The notes beneath the pieces were generated by a model that saw only the letters and a program-made list of their open reading frames with translations, made no database searches and had not been told where the DNA came from. The translations under genes and the position numbers were made by a program. From positions 75,070-139,069 of the forward strand of contig QEOQ01000238.1 in assembly GCA_010279815.1 (NCBI GenBank): DNA of 64,000 bases, in the 5' to 3' direction. Positions 12,004 to 21,101 of this stretch are shown piece by piece (position 1 is the first letter of the stretch; the number at the start of each line of letters is the position of its first letter). This DNA comes from Brachionus plicatilis. Its lineage: Eukaryota; Rotifera; Eurotatoria; Ploima; Brachionidae.

Positions 12004-13008
12004 TTGACATTAGGAAAATTTAGCCATTATGTTTATCGAACTGATATAAAAAAAGCTATTTTTGTAAATGATAATAAACACCAGATAGTTTTAGCCCATA
12101 GAGGAATTGACGTTGGCATAAGAAGTTTATTTAACGAAGATTTTCAAATGGTTGAAACTATTGATGGTATTTGGCTAAAACAGATTGTACCACAACTTCA
12201 TATATGTTATTATGTCACTGAAGAAGCTCACTTGTTAGCTGAAAAAAAAGACTACCATCTTTCTTTTACTGGTTATTCAAACGGCGCATGGCTAGCTGAG
12301 CATAGTATTTACTTTTGCAACAAATATTTTAAAAACAATAATACGAAAGCTGTTTTATTTGAAAGTCCAGGCATTGTAAAAAGTGAAGATGATGAAAAAC
12401 CTAATATTATCAATCATGATACCAATTTTGATTTTAGAGACTTAAACATTGTGAACTACCTAACTGAACCTAGTTTTAGTAATTCAATTAATAAACATAC
12501 TGGAAAAACATATCGCATATTCATTGAGAAAAAAAATTATTCCTTAGATTTTTTGGATCAACTGAAAAAAATACCAAAAAAAGGAAATATTATTTATGAC
12601 AAAATTAAAAAATCGAATTTTTTTATTGAGGGTTTACTTTCAGCAATGACTTACCAACGTTTAGACAGTATTCTAGAACAATTTGATATTAAAACAGGAA
12701 AGCCAAAATACTATGAAGAAATGCATCAGTGGCCAAAAATCAAATTAAATTTCGATGTTAAATACAAGGAGAATTTAAAAAATTTTGCATCGAAGGAAGT
12801 GGATGAATTATTGAGTTTAATTCCTCTTCCTGGATTAATAAAAAAGCCATCAAATATAATAATGAAATGGATATCTAGCAATGCTTTAGAATGTCTGGGT
12901 AAAAATAAAGCCCAAGGTATTTGGTTACTATTGAATTTTTCAATAGAGTTAATTAATCAAAATACTGATTTCAAAGATTTGAAAATCCATTATTTTATAA
13001 GAAATTAA
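12004..13008 (+). CDS. Lipase-class-3-like domain segment of the STAND locus
   Basis: A 334-codon open segment. Around residues 25-40 it has HQIVLAHRGID, resembling the beta-strand and oxyanion-side motif (VVAFRGT) of class 3 lipases. Around residues 90-105 it has HLSFTGYSNGAWLAE, a nucleophile elbow of the type GxSxG with Ser as the predicted nucleophile. FESPG follows, the position of the usual GSP motif. In known lipases Asp and His complete the triad; I cannot place them with confidence. The upstream part from ATG 11776 is in the same frame but separated by two stops, so the first codon given is only the start of the open stretch. As part of a STAND protein this domain would be the effector. 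Confidence 0.65.
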   Translation: MTLGKFSHYVYRTDIKKAIFVNDNKHQIVLAHRGIDVGIRSLFNEDFQMVETIDGIWLKQIVPQLHICYYVTEEAHLLAEKKDYHLSFTGYSNGAWLAEHSIYFCNKYFKNNNTKAVLFESPGIVKSEDDEKPNIINHDTNFDFRDLNIVNYLTEPSFSNSINKHTGKTYRIFIEKKNYSLDFLDQLKKIPKKGNIIYDKIKKSNFFIEGLLSAMTYQRLDSILEQFDIKTGKPKYYEEMHQWPKIKLNFDVKYKENLKNFASKEVDELLSLIPLPGLIKKPSNIIMKWISSNALECLGKNKAQGIWLLLNFSIELINQNTDFKDLKIHYFIRN

Positions 13009-13245
13009 TTGATAATTACGTAAATACAGATAACGGACACAACACCGAAAATAAAAATATATGTCAAAAATTTGTTAATGTTGAATTATCCTACGTTCCT
13101 TATAAAATAGAGAATGACATGGAACAAATTCTCAGAATAGGAAACGAAAGTGAAAAAAACATAGACTGGTGTTTATATCATTTACAAAACATTAATTTAG
13201 AAATCGGTAATTTTCAATCAAAACTTAATCATTGAACAACTTGAA

Positions 13246-14061
13246 ATGCTTAGAAAAGAATATACGATTGAAACATTTAAAAAAAAAGATTTTTATTTTA
13301 AAGATGAAATCTTAATTAAATCTGTTTCAAATTTACGCTTGGAACAAATCAAAGAAAGGCTAGCTCGATTTTTGCAAATAGATCCGCATTTGAAAAAAGT
13401 CATTTATGATCTTACCAAATCAAATCTAAATCTAAACAACAACTTAGAAATTTGCAGCAATTTAGATGAAATATTAAAAACATTTGTAGGTCGATCTGAT
13501 GAATTAAACAAAATGAAAGAAATATTTTTTGAAAAAAAAAAGAAGTTTTTAGCTATTTGTGCTTATGGTGGAACAGGTAAATCGACTTTAGCAAATTTTT
13601 TTGGACATATTGTTGAAAAAGATTACAAGAATTTCATAATTCGATGGATTAATTCAGATTCACGATCCAAAATTGAAACTCAATACCGAAATTTGGGTGA
13701 TATATTAAATATTACTGACAAAACTGTTCAATTTGATTTTCTTGTTGACAGAATAAATGGAAAATTAAAAATACAGAATACAAATTTTTTGTTTATTTTT
13801 GATAATTTAAATAATTGGAATGACATTAAAGATATTGTTTCATCATTGCCAAAAAATGTCAAAATATTATTAACATTAAGAAACTCCGGAATAGTAGAAA
13901 AAATAATTGATGAAGAAAATATAATAAATTTGAATTGTTTTAATCAGGAAGAAGGCGTGAGTTTTATCAATGAACACCTAAAATATTTGGATGAAGAGCA
14001 AAAAAATCAATTAATAACAAAGATTCAATTCGATGGAAATATAATTCCGCTACAAGTTTAA
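13246..14061 (+). CDS. NB-ARC-type NTPase segment of the STAND locus
   Basis: A 271-codon open segment. After a helical N-terminus come FVGRSDELNKMKEIF (the VGR motif that opens NB-ARC/NACHT-like modules), CAYGGTGKSTLA (Walker A), FLFIFDNLNNW (Walker B, Asp present) and KILLTLRNS (sensor-1-like Arg). These are the features of an ATP-binding switch domain. The stop at 14059-14061 is followed directly, one frame over, by SLIIRYFEENYAKEF, which continues without a stop into the TPR segment. The stop therefore looks like an indel artefact or lesion rather than a natural end. Upstream the codons LIIEQLE join it to the linker. Confidence 0.7.
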   Translation: MLRKEYTIETFKKKDFYFKDEILIKSVSNLRLEQIKERLARFLQIDPHLKKVIYDLTKSNLNLNNNLEICSNLDEILKTFVGRSDELNKMKEIFFEKKKKFLAICAYGGTGKSTLANFFGHIVEKDYKNFIIRWINSDSRSKIETQYRNLGDILNITDKTVQFDFLVDRINGKLKIQNTNFLFIFDNLNNWNDIKDIVSSLPKNVKILLTLRNSGIVEKIIDEENIINLNCFNQEEGVSFINEHLKYLDEEQKNQLITKIQFDGNIIPLQV

Positions 14062-14171
14062 TTATCAGATATTTTGAAGAAAATTATGCAAAGGAATTTT
14101 CAGATTTAATTGGGATATTTGATTCGAGGAATGAAAATAATTTACAACTAGAAAATAATCTGTTTTATGAA

Positions 14172-15974
14172 TTGGAAAAAGAATCATTAACTACATTTAA
14201 AGTTTTATTTTACTGTGCATACCTTGATCCAGATTATATTGGATTCGATATATTATTAAAATTATTCGAAAATGATTGTATGATCGAGAATCATTTAAAA
14301 ACAATACAAAAATATGGTTTTATTCAAATATTAAAATTTAAAAAAGGAATTAAAATGCACAGAATTCTTCAGAGTAAAATAAAAAGTTATCATGAAAATT
14401 CAGGAAACTATGATTCTAAAGAAATTATTTTAAGCAATATTTTTAAATTATTATACGAAAACAGATATTCGGTTGATGAAAAAATAATTCTTGAAGATTT
14501 AAAAAAAAAGAATGAAGTAAGAAATTACTTTATACAAGTAACCAGGCAATTGGAAAATTTGAAAAATTGCCAAAATGAAAATTTCGTTCCTGAAAAGATA
14601 AAATCCGAACTGTTGAATGAAGCAGCAAATTTTTATTTTTATCTCGATTTTAATTACAAAAAGGCATTTAAATATTATCAACAGAGTTATGAACTGAAAA
14701 AGAGTTTATTCGATGATATTGATCATCGTGACTTGGCGAAATCCCTGAATAATCTAGGTAGTAGCTATTCTAAACTTGGAGATGAAAAGAAAGCTATAGA
14801 ACATTACAAAAATAGCTTTAAAATGATGAAGAGATTATTGGGTGATATTGATCATCCAAACATAGCTATTTTATTGGATAATCTAGGTTGTAGCTATTCT
14901 AATCTGGGAGATGAACTAAAAGCAGTTGAACATTACAAAAATAGCTTTGAAATGATGAAGAGATTATTCGGTGATAATGATCATCCTGCCATTGCTAATT
15001 TGATGAGTAATCTAGGTAATTGCTATTCTAAACTTGGAGATGTAAAAAAAGGGGTAGAATATTACAAAAATAGCTTTGAAATGAGAAAGAAATTAATCGG
15101 TGATTTCGATCATCCTGACATAGCTAATTCCCTGAATAATCTAGGTAGTAGCTATTCTAAATTAGGAGATGAAAAAAAAGCGGGAGAGTACTACAATAAT
15201 AGCTTTGAAATGATGAAGAGATTATTTGGTAATAATGATCATCCTGACATAGCTATTTCCCAAGATAATCTAGGTTGTAGCTATTCTAATCTTGGAGATG
15301 AACAAAAAGCAGTTGAAAATTACAAAAAAAGCTTTGAAATGAGAAAGAGATTATTCGGTGATATTGATCATCTTGACATAGCTAATTCCCTGAACTATCT
15401 AGGTTGTAGCTATTTTAATCTTGGAGATGCACAAAAAGCATTAGAACATTATAAAAAAAGCTTCGAAATGAGAAAGAGATTAATCGGTTATATTGATCAT
15501 TCTGACTTAGCAAATTCCCTTAATAATCTAGGTAATTGCTTTACTAATCTTGGAGATAATGAAAAAGCAATGCAACATTACAAAAAAAGCTTTGAAATGA
15601 TGAAGAGATTATTGGGTGATATTGATCATCTTGAATTAGCTTGTTCCCTGGAAAACCTAGGTGTCAGCTATTCTAAACTTGGAGATGAACAAAAAGCATT
15701 AGAACATTACAAAAATAGCTTTGAAATGATGAAGAGATTATTGGGTGATATTGATCATCTTGACATAGCCAATTCCCTGAATTATCTAGGTAATTGCTAT
15801 TCTAAACTTGGAGATGAAACAAAAGCGGTAGAATATTACAAAAATAGCTTAGAAATGAGAAAGAGATTATTCCCTGATATTGATCATCCTGACTTAGCTT
15901 ATAATAGTAACTTTTCTAATCTTGGAAATGATAAAAAGGAATTGAAATATTTGAAAATGTGTTGTTTAATGTGA
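14172..15974 (+). CDS. Winged-helix and kinesin-light-chain-type TPR array
   Basis: An open frame that really extends back to about 14052. Residues 1-150 are helical and resemble the winged-helix part that follows NB-ARC in STAND proteins. From about residue 175 there are about ten 42-residue TPRs with consensus LGDxxKAxEHYKxSFEMxKRLxGDIDHPDxAxSLNNLG broken into 126-bp DNA units, the last one degenerate. The repeats are very similar to each other, which suggests recent gene conversion or unequal exchange. In this protein class such repeats bind ligand or partners. There is no natural start at the 5' end of this segment. Confidence 0.75.
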   Translation: MEKESLTTFKVLFYCAYLDPDYIGFDILLKLFENDCMIENHLKTIQKYGFIQILKFKKGIKMHRILQSKIKSYHENSGNYDSKEIILSNIFKLLYENRYSVDEKIILEDLKKKNEVRNYFIQVTRQLENLKNCQNENFVPEKIKSELLNEAANFYFYLDFNYKKAFKYYQQSYELKKSLFDDIDHRDLAKSLNNLGSSYSKLGDEKKAIEHYKNSFKMMKRLLGDIDHPNIAILLDNLGCSYSNLGDELKAVEHYKNSFEMMKRLFGDNDHPAIANLMSNLGNCYSKLGDVKKGVEYYKNSFEMRKKLIGDFDHPDIANSLNNLGSSYSKLGDEKKAGEYYNNSFEMMKRLFGNNDHPDIAISQDNLGCSYSNLGDEQKAVENYKKSFEMRKRLFGDIDHLDIANSLNYLGCSYFNLGDAQKALEHYKKSFEMRKRLIGYIDHSDLANSLNNLGNCFTNLGDNEKAMQHYKKSFEMMKRLLGDIDHLELACSLENLGVSYSKLGDEQKALEHYKNSFEMMKRLLGDIDHLDIANSLNYLGNCYSKLGDETKAVEYYKNSLEMRKRLFPDIDHPDLAYNSNFSNLGNDKKELKYLKMCCLM

Positions 15975-16289
15975 AATCAACTTTTTTAATATTATTTTGG
16001 TTTTTTTATGTCATTTTTTTTAAATTAGAAATTTACTCCATTTATAAAATTCCTTTTTAATAAAGACTTCAAAAATACAAGTAATTTTTTTGTTTTCTTT
16101 CTTATTTATATTATTTAAAATCGTCATTTTCAATTTTGAATGAACTTTTTTTGTTTTTATTGATATTGAATCAGAATCTTCTTCAATATTAGAAAAAAAT
16201 AATTTACTATCATCCAGATTTATTTTGACCGCCTTTAATGCTTTTATAGATTTTTTTTTCCAATATATGATAAATCTTTTTAAATAGTT

Positions 16290-16410
16290 TTTAAAATCAT
16301 TCTTTTTATGGCAATGTCTCAATTTAAAATTTTTAAACTAAACATAAAATCTCTTTTCATAAATGATTCAATCTTTTCTTCAGTTTGGTTAAGGGAAGTC
16401 AATTCTTAAA
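16290..16410 (+). repeat. Duplicated 3' flank of the TPR gene
   Basis: ATGGCAATGTCTCAATTTAA and GATTCAATCTTTTCTTCAG match 1005-1105, which follows the TPR fragment at 1-328. This shows that a segment longer than the coding region was duplicated. A 100-codon minus-strand frame at 16020-16322 has no recognisable domain. Confidence 0.6.
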
Positions 16411-16548
16411 ATTTTATTTTTTCTCATTTTTTTCTAAAGAAAATTACTAAAATTTTACTTAATTAACCGATTATTATTTATTATTTAATTGAATTTTTAT
16501 TAGATCTTAGCCTCGAAGGTAAAAATATAAAATATGTATAAATATGTA

Positions 16549-16759
16549 TTACTCCATTTTCTTATTCCGAGCCAAATATTTCTAAATGCGAGCTATTGTT
16601 TACCAATGGAAAAATAGGATTTTTATTTTGATTTAAGAACTGTTGCCGAGAAGATTGACTGGATATCTTTGGCATATTAGTGGGAATAATGTGAAATTAC
16701 GGTAGTACCAATGATATAAAATTTTCTATTCAGAACACATACCACCTACTATTTATTTA
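16549..16759 (-). pseudogene. DDE_4/Harbinger-like transposon 5' end with N-terminal exon
   Basis: 16549-16700 is about 95% identical to 17492-17645, which encodes the start of a transposase (MPK.SSQS). 16707-16759 is the 53-bp element end (TAGTAGGTGGTATGTGTTC on the minus strand) that also occurs at 19250-19304 and inverted at 24001-24055. Immediately right of 16759 the TPR coding fragment begins mid-repeat, so this end marks an insertion into a TPR gene copy. Confidence 0.55.
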
Positions 16760-17057
16760 AATTGATAATCTAGGTTGTAGCTATTCTAATCTGGGAGATG
16801 AACTAAAAGCAGTTGAACATTACAAAAATAGCTTTGAAATGATGAAGAGATTATTCGGTGATAATGATCATCCTGCCATTGCTAATTCGATGAATAATCT
16901 AGCTAATTGCTATTCTAAACATGGAGATGAAAAAAAAGCAGTAGAACATTACAATAATATCTTTGAAATAAGAAAGAGATTAATGGTTGAAAAACTTTCC
17001 GTTAAGGTAAAGAAAAGTTTGGAGCTCCTTTTTAAGAGAATTTTCACCACTTTATAA
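16760..17057 (+). pseudogene. TPR gene fragment, 5' truncated by transposon
   Basis: It starts abruptly at DNLGCSYSNLGDELKAVEHY and continues through MKRLFGDNDHPAIANSM, nearly identical to 14876-15005 of the large TPR gene. A second unit (NLANCYSKHGDEKKAVEHY) follows, then an unrelated lysine/leucine-rich end to a TAA at 17055-17057. It lacks a start codon and all upstream domains. It is a third family member left after insertion of the neighbouring element. Confidence 0.7.
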
Positions 17058-17427
17058 CTAGCCTATCACAGTCAAAAACAAAATATGTTAAACGGACCAT
17101 TTGAGGCTTCTAAGTAAATGGAATAATTAAATAACAATCTGTTTGTTTTGATGTTTAAAAAAAAAAGCTATTAAATAATATTAAGAAAAAAAAAATTAAC
17201 AACTCTAAAATATTTACACATTATTTTATTCATAAATCGCTATTTTTATTTATTTATTTTAAAATAAAAAAAATATTAATTTATTTACATTCTAAGCAAA
17301 AATTATTCATTTATTAATTGTTTCTTAAATAAAAAGCGCTAACTATATTCAAATTTAGAATTGTTGTTTTATAAGACATGGGACTTAAATCATCAATTAA
17401 GTACATTCTATTTGAAAAATTTTGCAC
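17058..17427. other. AT-rich spacer
   Basis: No gene, repeat family or structured element recognised. Confidence 0.4.
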
Positions 17428-17645
17428 TCAAAGGTAATGTTTTACATTAAAAATGGTATTTAACAATAAGACATAATTCTCACCGTTAATTATTACTCCA
17501 TTTTCTAATTCCGAGCCAAATATTTCTAAATGCGACCTATTGTTTACCAATGGAAAAATAGGATTTTTATTTTGATTTAGGAACTGTTGCCGAGTAGATT
17601 GACTGGATCTCTTTGGCATATTAGTGGGAATAATGTGAAATTACG
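17428..17645 (-). pseudogene. N-terminal exon of a DDE_4/Harbinger-like transposase
   Basis: ATG at 17619 opens 63 codons: MPKRSSQSTRQQFLNQNK, then FGSELENGVIINGENYVLL. Transposases of this family start with a short basic MPKR segment followed by a GDE..NGV.IN..NY motif. The next expected motif, a CxxC segment, is found instead in the right arm at about 25880 (IPKQCRTCFSHLQGN). A nearly identical copy lies at 16549-16700. Only this exon is present here, separated from the rest of the gene by the fold-back junction at 17645-17680. Confidence 0.5.
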
Positions 17646-17654
17646 TTTATCATT

Positions 17655-18536
17655 TCAAAAAACAATTTGAAATGATAAACGAACATTTTTATGAAATGAA
17701 AAATTCTACAATACGAAAAAAATCACAAGCTTTAGCTATTTACTTATTTTGGCTTAAGACTGATTTATATCAAGAAGCAATTAAAGCTCATTTCAAACTC
17801 GATAATAGAACTGAAGTTACTCGCTATTGTGAACAAGTTAGAAAAAACTTAACTGAGTATTTTGTCCCAAAGTATATTGGTTGTAATTCTTATAAAAGAA
17901 ATGAATGGGTCAAACAAAATAGTGAGATTGCAAAAGAACTTTATTCTAGATCTGATTACCAACTTGTCGTAATTGCAGATGGTAAATAATTTTTAATTTA
18001 TTTGTTTTGTATATATTAATCAAAATCTTGAATTCTAAGGAACCTACATATACTGCCAAAAAAGTAGCAACAACTTTTTTCAGAGAAAATCCTTTTCGTG
18101 TCAAAAAAAAGGCCACTCGTCAAACCCTTTATTTTTTGTAGTACAAAAAATAAAGGGTTTATTTTAAAAGCCTAAGGATCATTTCCTGCTACTTTAAAAC
18201 GATGCAAAAATTATTCTGAAGTGATATGAAATCGGTGTAGAATTAGATATTATTTTAAAAGATGGTGATATTTTTTTAGTGGATAGAGGATTTAGGGATG
18301 GAGCTACTTTTTTGAAAATGAAGAATTTTATCGTTAAAATGCCAGAACTAAAGCAACTTTCTTGTTAACAGGCCAATAATTCACGAATCGTGACAAAATG
18401 TCGCTGGGTAATTGAAGCAGTAAATGGAATTTAAAAAGAATCATTTCGTTCAGTATCACATGTTCGCAACACTATGTTGAAACACATAATGATTGATTTT
18501 AAAAAAGCCTGTTCATTTATCTATTGTTTTCGCGCT
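17655..18536 (+). pseudogene. DDE_4/Harbinger-like transposase, left arm copy
   Basis: 17672-17981 encodes a helical region ending LVVIADG at a GT donor (17982). A 58-bp intron ends at AG 18038-18039 and restores ADGTYIYCQKSSNNFF, the first-aspartate motif DGTY.Y. Further on, one frame reads GDIFLVDRGFRDGATFL (second Asp), then NNSRIVTKCRWVIEAVNGI with the third acidic residue. Frame changes near 18070-18200, a TAA after QLSC and another after VNGI make it inactive. The N-terminal exon is absent in this orientation. In family members the product cuts and pastes its own element. Confidence 0.65.
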
Positions 18537-18539
18537 AGA

Positions 18540-19250
18540 CTCATAAGGTGTAAAGGTTAAAGGTTCTGGGACTTTGGCGACCTAAGGCTTTACAAAGAGA
18601 GGAAGCCGTAGTGCAGACCAAGAGCAAAATGGTGAAAAAAAAAAAAAGAAAAAAAAAAGTGGTGCGCTCGAAAAGATCGTCGAGGCGGCTGCGCCCAAAG
18701 GACGAGCAGCTAGAGGAAAAGAAGCAAGAGCATGACGCAGAGATAGGAGATAGAGAGTCAGTACTTGCCCGAAATACCGGCCTTGTTTCAAAAGGCGGAC
18801 AAAGAAAAGCAGCAGCTTTGGCAGGCGATGCAGCCGAAGCGGCGGCTGTAGAGCAAGCAGGAAATGAGCTTGTCGGAGAATGAGTGCGATGCGATGAGTT
18901 TTCAAAGTTGTCGCCAAAGGAACAGGAAAGACGAATCGCAAATAGATGAGACGAGAATAAGCTTTGAAAAGTTTTATATGAACTAAAAAATGTTTTTTTT
19001 CATTTGGAACTATAAAAAAACAGCTAATTTTTGAGCGATTTTGCTTGGTTTCAGCAGTTAAGTCATTGAGGGTTGCAACATTGAGGGCACGGGCATGGAA
19101 GATCCTGTTGTTAAGACTTGGATGGGATCATGGAATACCCTTGGTAGTGGAGCGAGAACATCTACCTCTAGCACAGGAAAGGCTCACCACAAGAAAGCGA
19201 GGACGGTGTGTAACACCCAGTATTAAAACTGGCATGCCACCGTACTGTTA
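18540..19250 (+). other. GC-rich block of unknown origin inside the left arm
   Basis: 18540-18950 and 19040-19250 are near 50% GC in a genome of about 25% GC. One frame at 18611-18883 gives a basic, then glutamate/alanine-rich product. Another gives ADKEKQQLWQAMQPK and then ENECDAMSFQSCRQRNRK. 19050-19250 reads in one frame CNIEGTGMEDPVVKTW. A plausible 3' splice site (GGTTTCAG) precedes 19060. I recognise no gene. The most likely reading is captured host exon sequence, with frames already disrupted. It is duplicated exactly at 24055-24765. Confidence 0.45.
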
Positions 19251-19325
19251 AATAAATAGTAGGTGGTATGTGTTCTGAATAGAAAATTTTATATCATTTG
19301 TACTAACGTATTTGCTCACTCATAG

Positions 19326-19482
19326 TGACATGTCACTATAGGCGAAAGCCTGGCAATAGTGACATGTCATAAATTATCGAACACTGGTTTTCATTTTCGA
19401 TTTGTGACATGTCATAAAACCCGAATATAGACAAAAAATAGCTTTTTTTTTAATTTTTAGTACCTATATTTATGACATGTCA
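19326..19482 (+). promoter_or_regulatory. Four TGACATGTCA palindromes, left terminal repeat
   Basis: The 10-bp palindrome occurs at 19326-19335, 19360-19369, 19405-19414 and 19473-19482. Spaced palindromes near transposon ends are typical binding sites for the transposase dimer. That role is inferred. Confidence 0.6.
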
Positions 19483-20719
19483 TAAATTTTTTCAAATTTC
19501 AGAAATTAAAAGGGGGGACCCTTATCGAAAAAAATGAAAAAAAAAATTTTTCTTAAATTAAAATTCCAATATATAGATTTTTATGTGCTGATTCAGAATA
19601 ATATAGGTTTTGTATTTTTTGGATCAACAATACTAAAGTTATAACAAAAAAGATAATTTTTGAAAATTTAGGAAAATTCTTAAAAATGACATTTTTCCCA
19701 TTTTTCAGGGTATCATACCTCGAAAATTGAAATTATCCGATTACAAGATCGACAGTGAATTTTGTAGATCTTGAGCTAATTAAGAAAAATAGACCTCGGA
19801 TTTAAATATATCTCTTCAGAATCCAGAGATACAGCCCTTCAAAAATTACCAAAAAACGCTCCAAAGGGGTACTATCATTAAAAAATGAAAAAAAAAATTT
19901 TTTCAAAAATTTTTCAAATTTAGCTTATTTATTTATTTATTTTATTTTTATTATTCATATTTTAAATTGAAAGTAAATAAAAGGTTTTAATCCATATTTG
20001 ATTATTATAATTAAGCAAGCCAAATAAATGAACAGCAAACTCTAAACAAAATTTTTTTTTAAAAGCTTAGCTCAGATACTTATAAATTTAAAGAGAAATC
20101 GAATCTTTAGACAAAGAAAAGTCTAAGTTAAAGAAAAAGTTAAGTGAAATCTATTTTTAGATTTCAAAAACCATCATTTCAAATAATTTTTTAGCTAAAT
20201 AGAAATAAGAAATAATAAGAAATTGAATAGTCGTGTCATAACTTGACTTGACAGTGATGATGTTTGTTTAACTTTATTTAACACAATATAAATAAAAGAT
20301 TTTCAGCTCTATTTTAACCAAATAATTTTTCATATAAATTTATAAACAGCAAATTAAAATAAAGCTTCTTTATTACAGTTTTCATATTGAAAATTTAAAA
20401 TATTACAAAAAGTTTAAATTTCAAATTTGCTGCATAATTGGATCTCTAAAATCTTTTTTCCACCATTTATCTGTTGACTGGGTAGGGATGCATTTATTCT
20501 TAAAAAGCAGAGCTCAAATATATTTTGGTTAAATGCAAAGCATTAAATTAAGTATTCTACAAATGCGATTTTTTTAAACTCCTAATATCGTTGCTTGGAA
20601 TTATGGCACCGACCCTTATTTACGACCCTCATTTTCGACCTAATTTAAAATTCCTGTCTACGCCACTAATCTATTTATAGTGGAGTTTAATGTAAATATT
20701 AAGATTAAACTGTTAACTA

Positions 20720-20985
20720 CAGTACAATCAAGAACTAAGTTCATCTATTTTGAACCTGAGCTTGCCCTGAGCTTAACCTGAGCTTTACCTGAACTTGCTC
20801 TGTTCTTAACCTTAACTTGCACTGAGCTTAACCTGAGCTTGCCCTCATCTTAACCTGAGCTTGCCCTTGCCTGGCTTGAAGTATGAGCTCAGGTTAAAAA
20901 ACAGGGCAAGCTCGGGTTAAGCTGAGAGCAAGTTCAGGTTAAGCTCAGGTCAGAAACTGAGTGAACTTAGTTCTTGATTGTACTG
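20720..20985. mobile_element. MITE with CAGTACAATC termini and TA target duplication
   Basis: Termini CAGTACAATCAAGAACTAAG and its complement are flanked by TA at 20718-20719 and 20986-20987. The interior is a set of CTGAGCTTAACCTGAGCTTG-like units on the left and their complement on the right, so the whole 266 bp folds on itself. TA duplication with a CAGT start suits pogo/Tc1-mariner non-autonomous elements. It sits 115 bp upstream of the transposase start. Confidence 0.8.
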
Positions 20986-21101
20986 TAATTAAACAAATTA
21001 CAGCTTCTTTTCTGGAATAACCATTGTTTTGATTCAATATTCTTTGTGAAAAAAATTAAATATAAATATTATTTTTATTGTTATCTAATTAATTTTAGAC
21101 G

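Larger units (their letters stand above)
11776..15974 (+). pseudogene. STAND/NLR-like gene: lipase-like, NB-ARC, TPR (broken)
   Basis: Read as one locus: an N-terminal segment from ATG 11776, a lipase-class-3-like alpha/beta-hydrolase domain (about 12004-13008), a linker (13002-13232), an NB-ARC-type P-loop NTPase (13246-14061), a winged-helix-like region (about 14050-14690) and ten or so 42-residue TPRs (14690-15950). The order effector, NTPase, TPR sensor is the layout of STAND signalling proteins, which oligomerise on ligand binding. The frame is broken by TAA at 11917-11919, TAG at 11980-11982 and frame changes near 13003, 13232 and 14055. The first two of these changes compensate. No intron with GT-AG ends explains them. 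Either this is a young pseudogene or the draft assembly has indel errors in A/T runs; the two point stops favour decay. Confidence 0.7.
17655..19912. repeat. Left arm of a giant inverted repeat
   Basis: 17655-19912 is the reverse complement of 23394-25650. Paired coordinates sum to 43305 over most of the length and to 43306 at the inner end, so only about one indel separates the arms. Identity is close to complete by eye, which implies a recent duplication or ongoing conversion. The arm holds a transposase relic, a GC-rich block and transposon terminal sequence. Confidence 0.9.

Noticed and set aside
18582..19251. Separate ORFs on both strands in the GC-rich block (and mirrored at 24054-24723) as genes
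   Set aside because: Frames overlap on opposite strands and appear only because GC-rich DNA has few stops. None has a recognised domain, so I describe the block instead.
19045..19251. Possible ribosomal RNA fragment in the GC-rich block
   Set aside because: GTGTAACACCC and GGATGGGATC look rRNA-like in isolation, but the order does not match conserved 18S or 28S regions I know.
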